Position numbers and translations under genes: made by a program. A DNA stretch of 64,000 nt from Populus alba. Its lineage: Eukaryota; Streptophyta; Magnoliopsida; Malpighiales; Salicaceae. Below, in pieces: positions 11,557 through 22,040 of this stretch (position 1 is the first letter of the stretch; each line of letters starts with the position of its first letter). The notes beneath the pieces are model-generated. The model was not told where the DNA came from, did not search any database, and saw nothing but the letters and a program-made list of their open reading frames with translations. The stretch spans positions 937,501 to 1,001,500 of the forward strand of contig NC_133289.1 in assembly GCF_005239225.2 (NCBI RefSeq), given 5' to 3'.

Positions 11557-12478
11557 AAAAAAATAAAAAATAAAAAAATTTCTGAAAAGTAAAAAAAATA
11601 TATTGTTGTTTTTTATATACATTGATTTGCATTTTTTTTTATACTATGGGGATATAATTTCAGTGTTTAAAGACACCCGTTTTCGTCAAAAAAAAAAAAT
11701 GTTTTCTTGCGTTTGCATACGGCCAATACTCTAACATGATTTTGAATTTTCTTTTTTATATACAAAAAATATTGAAGCTTTGAAGGTGTGTTTTCGCATA
11801 GATTTCTTAAACACAAATCATTTTCTTGCATTTGTGGATTTTACAACATGTTTGTAAAACTCCAAAGGGTATTGGCCAATATTCCAAACACTATAAAAAA
11901 TCTTATTTTGGGAGGAGAAGTTGTGGTTATTGTTCACCGCTAATGTTTGGATGAAGAAATCCTTAAAAGGACGAACATCCAAAATATTATTGGGAGTAAT
12001 AAATCAGCGCACATGTTTGAAAGAAGCTTTGGTTGCAATTGAGGACATTTCAAAATTTTAATTTTTTTTTTACTCCACGGTTTACGAGTCGTGAAAGTAT
12101 AAAATTGTTTTTTTTAAGAGTTGTGAATTTTTTTTTTCTTTCTTTTCCGGGCGATTTACGAGTTGACGGGATTAGAAAACACCAACACCATAGACTATAG
12201 AGCAAACCAAACACCAAGCAGCTTACCTTAGGTAGGGCGTACTAGGGGTGCTAGTACCTTCCCTTTACGCAACCAGTCCCTTGCCTTAGAATCTCTGAAA
12301 GACCAGTTAGGGTTCCTAGTGACCAAATACTAGGTGGCGACTCCAAAGAACCAAATCATTAGAACACCACGAAAATCGCCAGCCGATGTCGCGCCTTATA
12401 ATTTTTTTTTTATTTTTTTGTGGGGGTGTGACAATACTTTTAAATCTTGGCTATTTTTGAAATGCAAAACATAATTGA

Positions 12479-12507
12479 CCCGCGGCATCACGCGGGCATG
12501 TAACTAG
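12479..12507 (+). mobile_element. Helitron 3' terminus
   Basis: A perfect 6-bp GC stem (CCCGCG, loop GCATCA, CGCGGG at 12479-12496) is followed seven bases later by CTAG (12504-12507) and a T. This is the classic Helitron 3' end: hairpin, short spacer, CTRR, host T. The solo LTR ending at 12433 interrupts the sequence just upstream, so the Helitron body should resume before 9834 and may include the T-rich array. I could not place its 5' TC end. No Rep/helicase coding sequence is visible, so it would be non-autonomous. Confidence 0.65.
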
Positions 12508-13250
12508 TATCAACTAAACCAGATCACTTTTCCAGTCGAGCACTACAATATATTGCCAAAAATAAAGCACTGCCAACTTTCCATCCTTCTCCATACATGA
12601 AAATCCTTCATGTCACTTGGCTGTGTGTCGCCATTATCATCTTGAAACACTTTCACCATCAAGGTTCATCACCACCATGATGGTTTTGTCGATGTAGACC
12701 CCAACAACTACACCCTCATCACACGTTAATTAATCATTATCATGTATCCCATGGAAAAAATATAGTTTGAAAACCTGACCAGTCCTCGACGGTCCATCCC
12801 GCGACCTGATGTTAATTGATACAGTCATAAAAATAAAAAGAAAGGATAAAAATCAGTTTTGTTTGTAGGTTTGGGCAACAACTCGCTAGAAGTCATGAGA
12901 AATTGAAATACTGTGTAAATACACAGTAAAAAGCTATCACATGTTTCATTGTTTTTAAGAGCACAATTAGCTTCTTCTTCTTCTTCTTCTTTTTTTTAAA
13001 TTTTAATTTAATTTAATATAAATATATATCCATCCTCTCCTGTCAAGCAACAACGTTATCTAAAATTTATAGCTGAGGTAAGAAGGTAACCAAAAGAGTC
13101 TAAACCAAAAGAGTCTAAACCAAAAGAGTGACAGGAAAAGCAACTTGGTAGCCCTTAATTAAAATGCTTTTATTTTCTGCTTTTACTTTTGGGATGACCC
13201 CATATGCCATGAAGCTTTCTTCTTTATTCACAAGATAAAGAAATAGAAAG
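12508..13250. other. Intergenic stretch before the DUF4220/DUF594 array
   Basis: No gene is recognised. There is a CTT microsatellite (about 12972-12991) and a 15-bp unit (ACCAAAAGAGTCTAA) repeated three times at about 13089-13131. Confidence 0.5.
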
Positions 13251-13253
13251 AGG

Positions 13254-14159
13254 AATAACGTTACACTCCAAGCTTGCTCATCTCCAGTAATTCTTTTGAT
13301 TACCTCCGCTATGAATTTTAGATGACGTTGTTGCTTGACAGAACAGGAAGGGATTTGTGCTCATGAGAATCATAAACTGAAAGCCTTATATTCCATTTCT
13401 CATTTTAATTCTTAATGATGATTCTTATATACAGAGTAGTTAAAAAAGTATCTTAACGTTTTAGCTTGTGCAGAGAGCAAAGTGTTTTATTCTTTCCTGA
13501 GAATAACCTTTGATTTCATGATAAAAAAGCAAAGCGCAGTGACCAATTACCATTCAAGTTGGTAGCGCAACAATAATTAGCTTGTGCAGAGAGCGAGCGG
13601 TTTGTGGCACGAGGGACTAGATACACAAAATCCCACCTCAAGTACTGCTCTTTGCATTCAGATACATTTTGGCTGTAAATTAAGGTATGCGTTGCATGCG
13701 TCTCCCTTTCGTTTCTTCATTTCTCTCCAAGTCTCTGAGCTTAAATTTGAAAGTTGTTTTCTTCCTTGTGGCAGTATTATATTTGAAAGTCCATTGATGG
13801 TAGAAATTAATTGGTCTTGCATGTGCTAGGGAATGTAATATAAAATTATTCTTAAGCATCATCCACCTAATTTATGAAAATAATTCCTTGTAATGTCTCA
13901 TGAACTGTTTTACATATAGTACTTTAAACTAAAGCATGATTTGGATTATGCAGAACAATTCTTAGTCCTTTCTCTCTCAATATATTATGCAGAACAATTC
14001 TTAGACATTTCTCACTCAAATGAATTCTTAGTCCTTTCTCTCTCAATATATATATATTTCGATTATGCACGTGATTATTAGCTGGTATTTTGTTTAATTG
14101 ATTAGTATATATATCTTTAAGTAAACTTCATGTCTGGCTTATAATGAAGGGGAGCAAAC
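13254..14159 (+). promoter_or_regulatory. Upstream module of DUF4220/DUF594 unit 1
   Basis: The module is shared with the units at 22.0, 23.9, 30.7 and 36.5 kb. Common blocks include AGAGCAAAGTGTTTTATTCT near 13478, an 'ACACAAAATTCAAGTTGGTAGC'-like block (here degenerate, near 13550-13640) and a conserved GGTATGMGTTGCATG stretch near 13684. The last looks like a splice donor after a short untranslated exon, with an acceptor expected just before the ATG at 14160. That would give a 5' UTR intron of about 0.5 kb. The intron is inferred from conservation only. Confidence 0.55.
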
Positions 14160-14585
14160 ATGGATGTGTATAGTTTACCTGGACGTGTTGTCGCATTGTG
14201 GAACGACTGGCAGCTTCGCTCAATGATTTTGCTAAGTCTCTGGCTGCAAATTTTCCTCACCATCACAGGCAGTCGACGAAAGTATACAGCTGGAATCTGG
14301 CTTGGGACGATGGTTTGGCTAGCATATACGTCAGCTGACCCGTTGGCAACTCTTTCATTAGGTACAATTACTCGTAATCAAGGGGGATCGAATTGTACCA
14401 CTACAAATGAAAGCATCACCCCGGCATTTTGGTCATCGATGCTCCTTGTCCACCTTGGTGGCCCTTACACCTTTACTGCCTATGCAGTAGAGGACAACGA
14501 ACTGTGGTCGAGGCACGTGCTTCAGCTATTAACGCAACTTTCGATGTCCTTTTATGCATCATTGAGGTCATGGTGGAGCAAGGAT

Positions 14586-14932
14586 TGTTAGCATTATGGA
14601 GACAAACAAACCCCACCATGTGCAAGTGGAATTTTAGTCTCCCACTTAGCACATGGTGGAGGACACCCCCCACTCCCACCTTGTATAATTATGTGTGTTC
14701 TGTGTAGTGTAGTGGGTGAACTGAAGCTGCGAGAGAAACACAGAGAGAGTTGTGTGAAACACAGAGAGAAGAGAGAGCTTGAGTGTAGAGTTGAGTTGAG
14801 AACATTCTCCTCCTCTTGTTGTTGTATTATTTCTTTGTAAGCTTGATTAATACAACTAGTAGCTCCGTGGAGTAGGCAAGTTGCCGAACCACGTAAATTG
14901 TGCGTGTTTTGAGTTCTGGAAATATCCCAACA
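14586..14932 (+). repeat. 5' LTR of the young copia element
   Basis: Starts TGTTAGCATT and ends CCCAACA. It contains the CTCCGTGGAGTAGGCA and GCCGAACCACG blocks near its 3' end; related blocks occur in the solo LTR at 35678-36190. Confidence 0.96.
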
Positions 14933-14934
14933 AT

Positions 14935-14946
14935 TGGTATCAGAGC
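14935..14946 (+). other. Primer-binding site
   Basis: TGGTATCAGAGC starts two bases after the 5' LTR and is complementary to the 3' part of initiator tRNA-Met, standard for plant copia elements. Confidence 0.9.
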
Positions 14947-15257
14947 TTGTTCTTGACAAAGAGGGTGTTTGATCCAAACTCAAAAATCAATGTTCTCAAA
15001 ACGTGTTTTTGACCATACCACCGTGTAGAGGACAACCGGACGAATCCACTGGTGAAACTCCGGCGAAGAACCGACGTCGTTCATGCCTACACGCTCCCAC
15101 ACGCGCCACCGCACAGACTGTCCACGCGCATCAACGCGCCTCACGCGCGACACGCTCCTTCTTCACCCGTTTCTCTGCAAAACGGGTCGGGTCTGACCCG
15201 CCACGTCAGCAAAGTCAGCCGGTCAGCGTCCACGTCACCTGCCACGACATCCATCTG

Positions 15258-15582
15258 GGTTTTGATCCGGCGCATCTCAGACGCTAATCGTCTGACACGT
15301 GGATACATCATCACCGTTGAAGAGTTTTGATCAAGTGCTCCTCAGGCCCTAATCTGTTGACACGTGGCTTAATCAGGACCGCTACTGAGTTCTGATCCAG
15401 TGCTCCTCAGGCCCTATCTGCGGACACGTGGCTTAATCTGCACTGTTACTGAGTTTTGATCCGGTGCGACGCAGACTGTAATCTGCTGACACGTGTCTTC
15501 ATCAGAACCGCTGCTGAGTTTTTATCTGGTGTGACGCAGGCGGTACTCTGGCTGACACGCGGCTGCATCTGAACCGTCCGTT
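15258..15582 (+). repeat. Five tandem ~65-bp repeats in the copia leader
   Basis: GACACG cores recur at 15294, 15359, 15423, 15488 and 15554 (spacing 64-66 bp). The first four carry GACACGTG, a CACGTG G-box-type palindrome; the last has GACACGCG. Units also share GAGTTTTGATC and CAGACTGTAATCTG-like text. The array lies between the primer-binding site and the gag ATG, untranslated. Repeated G-box cores could act as enhancer sites or as structured leader RNA; both ideas are inference. Confidence 0.88.
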
Positions 15583-15723
15583 AATCCAAAACTTTGATTG
15601 CTAAAATCTGAGCCATCCGAAGTCCGATTGGGGTGATCTCAGTGTCATTTCCAAGGTTTTTGGCCGTTCCGGACACATCGGTAAGGTCAGATTTGGGAAA
15701 TTCGAATCGAAGAATTCGTAAAA

Positions 15724-18700
15724 ATGGCAGATGAAATAAAGGCTGCTGGAATTGAAAAATTTGACGGAACAGATTTTGGATACTGGAAAATGCAAATTGA
15801 GGATTATTTATATGGGAAGAAACTTCATCTTCCCTTATTGGGAAGCAAACCAGAAAAGATGGAAGCAGAAGAATGGCAACTTCTTGATAGACAAGTTCTG
15901 GGCATTATCCGGCTATCGTTATCAAGAAGAGTTGCTCACAATGTTACGAAAGAAAAATCCACTGCAAAATTGATGGAAGCCTTATCTGGGATGTATGAGA
16001 AGCCATCAGCAAATAATAAAGTGCACCTGATGAAAAAGTTGTTCAACTTGAAGATGGTTGAAAACACTTCTGTGACACAACACCTCAACAACTTTAATAC
16101 CATCACAAATCAATTGTCATCTGTTGAAATTGAGTTTGATGATGAGATTCGTGCACTCATCTTGCTAGCTTCACTTCCAAGCAGTTGGGAGGGCATGAGG
16201 ACAGCCGTGAGCAATTCAGCTGGAAAATCCAAACTGAAGTATGATGACATTCGAGACTTGATTTTGGCTGAAGAAGTGCGAAGGAAAGACTCGGGTGAAA
16301 GTTCAAGCTCAGGATCAGCTCTCAACATCAACACTCGAGGGAGGAGACACGATAGAGGCTCATCCAGAGGCAGATCAAAATCCAGATACAGAAGTAAGAG
16401 CAAGTTTGGATCCAGAAAGCAGGTTGAATGTTGGAATTGTGGCAAACCTGGTCATTTCAGTAGGAATTGCACAAAACCGAAGAAACCTGAAGCTGACTCT
16501 GCAAACGCTACCACAGATGAGGTGCAAGATGCTTTAATTCTTGCTGTGCAAAGTCAAATTGATGAGTGGATTCTTGATTCTGGTGCTTCATTCCACTGTA
16601 CGCCACACAATGAAATGCTGCAAAATTATGTTGGAGGAGATCATGGTGTAGTCTACCTGGCCGATGGAACACCACTGAAGATTGTGGGTATAGGAGATGT
16701 GCAAATCAAGACTATGAATGGATCTATATGGACCTTGCAGAATGTAAGGCATGTTCCTGAATTGAAGAAAAAGTTGATCTCTGTTGGACAACTTGATGAT
16801 AGTGGTCATTCAATACTTTTTGCTGGAGGAATGTGGAAAGTATCAAAGGGAGCAATGGTTTTAGCTCGTGGAAAGAAAACCGGCACCCTATATATGACCA
16901 CAAGATATGCAGACATCATTGCCTCAACTGAAGCAGAAAATCAAACACAGCTATGGCATTGTAGACTTGGCCATATGAGTCAAAAGGGGATGAAGATACT
17001 TCAGTCGAATGGAAAGCTGCCAGAGTTAAAAAATGTCGATCTAGACATTTGTGAAAGCTGTGTTCTTGGAAAACAGAAGAAGGTCAGTTTCTTGAAGGTT
17101 GGCAGAACTTTACGACCAAGAAAGCTAGAACTGGTACACACAGATTTATGGGGACCGTCTCCAGTAGCATCTCTTGGAGGTTCTCGGTATTATGTGACTT
17201 TCATTGATGACTTCAGCAGAAAGGTATGGGTTTACTTTCTGAAAAATAAATCTGATGTGTTTGAAACATTCAAGAAATGGAAGGCTATGGTTGAGACTGA
17301 ATCAGGTCTAAAGTTGAAATGCTTGAGATCTGATAATGGAGGAGAATACATTGATGGAGGTTTCAAGGAGTATTGTGCTGTCAATGGTATCAGAATGGAG
17401 AAGACCGTTCCAGGCACACCGCAACAGAATGGCGTTGCTGAACGGATGAACAGGACCATCAATGAACGAGCTAGAAGCATGAGGTTGCATTCTGGGTTAC
17501 CTCAAACATTCTGGGCTGATGCAGTTCATACCGCAGTTTACTTGATCAACCGTGGACCATCAGTTCCTTTGGAATTCAGACTGCCCGAGGAAGTATGGAG
17601 AGGAAAAGAGGTACAACTCTCTCATTTGAAGGTCTTTGGGTGTGTTTCCTATGTTCACATAGATTCTGATGCTCGCAACAAGTTAGATGCCAAATCCAAG
17701 AAATGTTTCTTCATTGGCTATGGAGATGAAGAATTTGGATTTCGGTTCTGGGATGATCAGAACAGAAAGATTATTAGAAGCAGGAATGTGATCTTCAATG
17801 AGAAAGTTATGTACAAAGACAGATCAAGTGGAGAAACAGAGATGGCTGATTCAGATACAAGTCCACCAAGATCTGAATTCATAAGATTAGAAGGACTTCC
17901 CGATGTTACTAAGGAGAACAACAATCAAGAGTCTTTACAAGAAGATTCAAGCACATCTGTGCCCACTTCCACACAAGAAGATGCTGAGCAACTTGAACCA
18001 GCTGTTCGCAGGTCTTCAAGGACGATAAAGCCCCCGCAACGGTTCACACTTTTACTGAATTATATTTTGCTGACAGATGGTGGTGAACCGTTATCTTATG
18101 AAGAATCCTTAGAAGATGGAAACTCAAGCAAGTGGGAGTTAGCCATGAAGGAGGAGATGAGTTCGTTGCTGAAGAACAAGACTTGGGAGCTAACAACATT
18201 ACCTGAAGGAAAGAAGGCCTTGCAAAATAAGTGGGTCTATAGAGTGAAGACTGAGCATGATGGAAGCAAACGGTTCAAGGCAAGACTTGTTGTCAAAGGG
18301 TTTCAACAGAAGAAAGGCATTGACTACTCTGAGATTTTTTCTCCAGTTGTGAAGCTCACAACAATCAGAGTTGTTCTGGGGATAGTAGCTGCAGAAAATT
18401 TACATCTGGAACAGTTAGATGTAAAAACAGCATTCCTTCATGGTGACTTGGAGGAAGATATTTACATGCAACAGCCAGAGGGGTTTGCAATGCAAGGAAA
18501 GGAGAATCAAGTCTGCAAGCTACAGAAAAGCCTATACGGTTTGAAGCAAGCTCCAAGACAGTGGTACAAGAAGTTTGACAACTTCATGTGCAGTTCCGGG
18601 TATACAAGATGCCAAGCTGATCATTGTTGCTATGTCAAACATTTTGACAACTCCTACATCATTCTACTATTATATGTAGATGATATGTTGATTGCAGGAT

Positions 18701-19635
18701 CCAGCATTGAGGAGATTGATAAGCTGAAGCAGCAGTTGTCGAAACAGTTTGAAATGAAGGATCTGGGAGCTGCTAAACAAATACTTGGCATGAGAATCAT
18801 CAGAGATAAAGACAAAGGCATACTAAAGCTCTCACAAACAGAGTATGTCAAGAAGGTTCTCAGCAGGTTTAGTATGGATAATGCTAAACCAGTAAGTACA
18901 CCACTTGGGAATCATTTCAAGCTCAGCAAAGATCAGTCACCAAAAACTGAGCTAGAAAGTGGATACATGGATAAGATTCCATACGCCTCAGCTATCGGCT
19001 CTTTGATGTATGCTATGGTCTGTACCAGACCAGACATTGCCCATGCAGTGGGAGTTGTAAGCCGATATATGAGCAATCCTGGAAAGCAGCATTGGGAGGC
19101 AGTGAAATGGATCATGAGGTACTTAAAAGGTTCATCGGAAACTTGTCTCAGTTTCACAGCTGGTGGTTTGAAACTTGAAGGTTTTGTAGATGCTGATCTA
19201 GCAGGAGATGTTGATAGCAGAAAGAGCACTACAGGATATGTTTATACTCTAGGAGATACTGCTGTTTCCTGGAGTTCTACCTTGCAAAAGATCGTTGCTC
19301 TTTCAACAACAGAAGCTGAATATGTTGCAGTCTCAGAATCTGCAAAAGAGATAGTATGGTTGCAGAGTTTCTTGAAAGAATTGGGCAAGTTGAATGGAAA
19401 AGGTACTTTGTATAGCGACAGTCAGAGTGCAATCTTCCTTGCCAAGAATCCAGCATTTCACTCGAGGACGAAGCATATTCAGATCAAATATCACTTCATC
19501 CGACAACTGCTGGACGACGAGCAACTAATGCTAGAAAAGATATGTGGAAGCAAGAATCCAGCTGACATGTTAACCAAAGGAGTTACACTTGAGAAACTGA
19601 AGTTGTGCAAAACTTCAGTTGGTCTTCAAGGATAA
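15724..19635 (+). CDS. Ty1-copia gag-pol polyprotein (1,303 aa)
   Basis: A single frame encodes all copia functions in order. Gag comes first, with a CCHC zinc knuckle CWNCGKPGHFSRNC (about residues 236-249). Aspartic protease follows with WILDSGASFH (about 281-290). Integrase has an HHCC zinc region (HCRLGHMS ... CESCVLGK, about 415-450) and catalytic-core motifs HTDLWGP and SDNGGEY. Reverse transcriptase has LDVKTAFLHGDL and YVDDM (near residue 984). RNase H has FVDADLAGDVDSRKSTTGY and ends with KHIQIKYHFIRQLL. It makes cDNA in cytoplasmic particles and integrates it. No stop or frameshift is present. Integrase preceding reverse transcriptase fixes it as copia; sequence style suggests the Tork/Tnt1-like side, which is less certain. 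The start is the first ATG after the leader. Confidence 0.97.
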   Translation: MADEIKAAGIEKFDGTDFGYWKMQIEDYLYGKKLHLPLLGSKPEKMEAEEWQLLDRQVLGIIRLSLSRRVAHNVTKEKSTAKLMEALSGMYEKPSANNKVHLMKKLFNLKMVENTSVTQHLNNFNTITNQLSSVEIEFDDEIRALILLASLPSSWEGMRTAVSNSAGKSKLKYDDIRDLILAEEVRRKDSGESSSSGSALNINTRGRRHDRGSSRGRSKSRYRSKSKFGSRKQVECWNCGKPGHFSRNCTKPKKPEADSANATTDEVQDALILAVQSQIDEWILDSGASFHCTPHNEMLQNYVGGDHGVVYLADGTPLKIVGIGDVQIKTMNGSIWTLQNVRHVPELKKKLISVGQLDDSGHSILFAGGMWKVSKGAMVLARGKKTGTLYMTTRYADIIASTEAENQTQLWHCRLGHMSQKGMKILQSNGKLPELKNVDLDICESCVLGKQKKVSFLKVGRTLRPRKLELVHTDLWGPSPVASLGGSRYYVTFIDDFSRKVWVYFLKNKSDVFETFKKWKAMVETESGLKLKCLRSDNGGEYIDGGFKEYCAVNGIRMEKTVPGTPQQNGVAERMNRTINERARSMRLHSGLPQTFWADAVHTAVYLINRGPSVPLEFRLPEEVWRGKEVQLSHLKVFGCVSYVHIDSDARNKLDAKSKKCFFIGYGDEEFGFRFWDDQNRKIIRSRNVIFNEKVMYKDRSSGETEMADSDTSPPRSEFIRLEGLPDVTKENNNQESLQEDSSTSVPTSTQEDAEQLEPAVRRSSRTIKPPQRFTLLLNYILLTDGGEPLSYEESLEDGNSSKWELAMKEEMSSLLKNKTWELTTLPEGKKALQNKWVYRVKTEHDGSKRFKARLVVKGFQQKKGIDYSEIFSPVVKLTTIRVVLGIVAAENLHLEQLDVKTAFLHGDLEEDIYMQQPEGFAMQGKENQVCKLQKSLYGLKQAPRQWYKKFDNFMCSSGYTRCQADHCCYVKHFDNSYIILLLYVDDMLIAGSSIEEIDKLKQQLSKQFEMKDLGAAKQILGMRIIRDKDKGILKLSQTEYVKKVLSRFSMDNAKPVSTPLGNHFKLSKDQSPKTELESGYMDKIPYASAIGSLMYAMVCTRPDIAHAVGVVSRYMSNPGKQHWEAVKWIMRYLKGSSETCLSFTAGGLKLEGFVDADLAGDVDSRKSTTGYVYTLGDTAVSWSSTLQKIVALSTTEAEYVAVSESAKEIVWLQSFLKELGKLNGKGTLYSDSQSAIFLAKNPAFHSRTKHIQIKYHFIRQLLDDEQLMLEKICGSKNPADMLTKGVTLEKLKLCKTSVGLQG

Positions 19636-19670
19636 AAAAGGATTTCATTGTTTGTCTCCAAGTGGGAGAT

Positions 19671-20016
19671 TGTTAGCATTATGGAGACAAACAAACCCCA
19701 CCATGTGCAAGTGGAATTTTAGTCTCCCACTTAGCACATGGTGGAGGACACCCCCCACTCCCACCTTGTATAATTATGTGTGTTCTGTGTAGTGTAGTGG
19801 GTGAACTGAAGCTGCGAGAGAAACACAGAGAGAGTTGTGTGAAACACAGAGAGAAGAGAGAGCTTGAGTGTAGAGTTGAGTTGAGAACATTCTCCTCCTC
19901 TTGTTGTTGTATTATTTCTTTGTAAGCTTGATTAATACAACTAGTAGCTCCGTGGAGTAGGCAAGTTGCCGAACCACGTAAATTGTGCGTGTTTGAGTTC
20001 TGGAAATATCCCAACA
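19671..20016 (+). repeat. 3' LTR of the young copia element
   Basis: 346 bp, one T shorter than the 5' LTR in a T run near its end and otherwise identical by eye. It is immediately followed by the AGGAT target duplication. Confidence 0.96.
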
Positions 20017-21483
20017 AGGATCCTCTCAGATATTTAGCCATTCCTATCTTTATTGCCGGAATCATGAAATATGGGGAGAGGGTTTTGGTTCTTTGGTTAG
20101 CAAGCTCCAACAAGTTTAGAGAGTCCGCAAACGAAGAAAGGAAGCTTCTACGAGAGCAATTAGATAACAAAATTCCACGCGATGACTTCGATAACATGGA
20201 TGCAACAAGGTGCGATAGAGTTTTGGAATTTGATCGCATAAGACCAGAGGCAAAACATCTCCATGAAGCTCATTTCTTATTCCGAACTTTGAAGTTACTA
20301 TATGGAGATTACCTTGTTACATATCCAACTCATATGAGCAGCTATAATATCTTGAAGAGGAAGTCTGCTGCCAAAGCATTCGAGTTGATAGGAGTGGAGT
20401 TGGGTTTCATGTTTGATGTCCTTTTCACCAAGGCGATGACTGGGGTTGGCTGGCGGCCTCGCCTCTTTCTCCGCTCCATCAACTTTCTACTCTCTGCCTC
20501 TGCACTACTTGCATTCTGGATAATGGCCAGAAACTCCAAAGCCTATTCCGAAATTGATATCACTATATCATACTTGTTGCTAGGAGGAGCTATTGTTCTT
20601 GATATTTACTCAGTCATTTGGATGCTTCTCTCTGATTGGACTATGCTTTGGCTTAGCAAGAAAAGGGAGCCATTGGCGAAGTCTATTTGTCAATTTATCT
20701 ATTTCTTCTCGGTGGCTGTCGTCTCTTATTCATAAAAAAAGGTGGAAAGAATCTATGAACCAACATGCCATACATAAGCATAATGAGCAAAGTGGACCAA
20801 TGGGAAATCTTATCAGCAAGGGTCACAACTTTCGGAGATGGAAAGAGGATGTAGATGGTTATTTAAAGGAATTGATCTTCGAACGTCTCTTAGATATGCG
20901 TTCAAGATACAGTCGCCCAGATGGTCAAAGGATGATTTTGGCAGAGAGAGGTGATCATGCACTCGGAAATTATAACAGATGCTCCGAAAAATTTGGTTGG
21001 TCTGTGGTTGATATAGACTTTCATGAAAGCTTCCTATTATGGCACATTGCCACTTGGTTTTGTCACGTAGGCCATACTGAATCTCCTCTTGTTAAAGTAA
21101 GCAGATCTTTAGCTAGTTACATGTTGTATCTTCGGAGTGATATGCCGTTTATGCTACCTAAAGAGATGGGTGAAGCAAAGTACATGTCAACCAGCGTCGA
21201 AGCCACTTTTCAAGTTGAAGAGGGACAAACGGAAGGGTCAGTGCTATCTGATGGTCGCAGCCTCGCCAGTGCATTGGACTTGCTGGAGACAGAGGATGGG
21301 TGGTCAGATGAAACAAAATGGGAAATGATATCTCAAGTGTGGGTGGAGATGCTAACTTTTGCTGCGATTCATTGTGGATGGAAAGAGCATGCAAAAGCAC
21401 TTAGTCAAGGAGGAGAGCTGCTTACTTTTGTGGCCGTTCTTATGTCTCATCTTGGCATAAATGAGCAGTGTATCTACAAGTAA

Positions 21484-22040
21484 ATAATTACTTGGTACCT
21501 TGCATATGTTATTATTCCTTCTTCTTTTTTTTCATTTGTTTATTTTTGATAATAAGATTTTTACATGTTTGTGATTGATACGTTATTATATGTACAAAGG
21601 GTTGAACTCTCGGTTTCTTAAATTATCATGTTTATATATTATTTATATGACAACACGTTAATTAGTTCAAAGATATCCTTACTCTTAAGACAAAATCCAT
21701 GTTCATATATTATTTATATATGATAACACGTTAGTTCAAAGATATCCTTTGTCTTAAGACAAAATTAAAAAAAACAGAAGAATAAGAAGAAGTCGTCAGT
21801 AAGCTCGAAGTTTTCCTAAACGTACTCATGAACTTTTATTTCTTGTAGCATTAGATGGAGCTTTTCTCCTTGATTTATGGGCAAGAGAAAAAGGGATAAA
21901 GTCTTACAAGCTTGTTGATTTCCTGTCCACATTTTACATGAATTATATATTTTCTTGAGATCGAGGATGGGAAGTCATTTGTGCTCATGATAAAGATTCA
22001 GCTTGTGACAATCGAAAGCAATTTATTCCAGTGGTCCTTT
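21484..22040. other. 3' flank of unit 1
   Basis: AT-rich sequence with two near copies of ATATTATTTATATGACAACA text at about 21635 and 21706 and no gene. From about 21780 it resembles the flank that precedes unit 4 (30710-30820; shared AAGTTTTCCTAAACG and TAGCATTAGATG blocks), so the next array unit starts here. Confidence 0.55.

Larger units (their letters stand above)
9839..12433 (+). mobile_element. Solo LTR of a large Ty3-gypsy element (Ogre/Tat-like)
   Basis: The 2,595-bp element begins TGTTGTAACCC and ends GGTGTGACA. It is flanked by a perfect 5-bp target duplication ATACT (9834-9838 and 12434-12438). No internal region is present, so it is a solo LTR left by LTR-LTR recombination. A TATA box (10859-10866) lies mid-element, with GC-rich sequence around it. 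The last 250 bp contain GGTGGCGACTCC and AATCGCCAGCCGATGTC, shared with the solo LTR at 26354-28393. Kilobase-size LTRs carrying a GGCGACTC box are typical of Ogre/Tat elements; this lineage call is from knowledge of the family. Long open frames inside (for example 10389-11258, minus) reflect GC-rich LTR sequence, not genes. Confidence 0.9.
14586..20016 (+). mobile_element. Young, coding-intact Ty1-copia retrotransposon
   Basis: The 5,431-bp element has a perfect 5-bp target duplication AGGAT (14581-14585 and 20017-20021). Its LTRs of 347 and 346 bp are identical by eye except for one T in a T run. The primer-binding site is at 14935-14946, followed by a repeat-bearing leader, one uninterrupted 1,303-codon gag-pol frame, and a purine tract (AGTGGGAGAT, 19661-19670) abutting the 3' LTR. 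Near-identical LTRs imply a very recent insertion. All structural parts of an autonomous element are present. It interrupts unit 1 of the DUF4220/DUF594 array in the same orientation. Confidence 0.97.
14160..21483 (+). pseudogene. DUF4220/DUF594 unit 1, split by a copia insertion and frameshifted
   Basis: The N-terminal part is 14160-14585 and the rest is 20017-21483. They are separated by the copia element at 14586-20016, with the AGGAT target duplication on both sides. Across the insertion, coding similarity to units 4 and 5 continues without loss. The first part has membrane segments and the motif SRRKYTAGIW-G--VWLAY. The second has PEAKHLHEAHFLFRTLKLLY and ends with the DUF594 block (WVEMLTFAAIHCGWKEHA, ending near 21483). 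A one-base frameshift near 20690 ends the frame at 20735, and the downstream frame runs on to 21483. The gene would therefore be broken even without the insertion, unless the shift is a sequence error. The copy next most like it is the unit 3 fragment. Confidence 0.9.

Noticed and set aside
19679..20239. 186-codon minus-strand frame across the 3' LTR and gene sequence
   Set aside because: It reads antisense through the LTR, and an almost identical part appears at the 5' LTR. No independent coding evidence.
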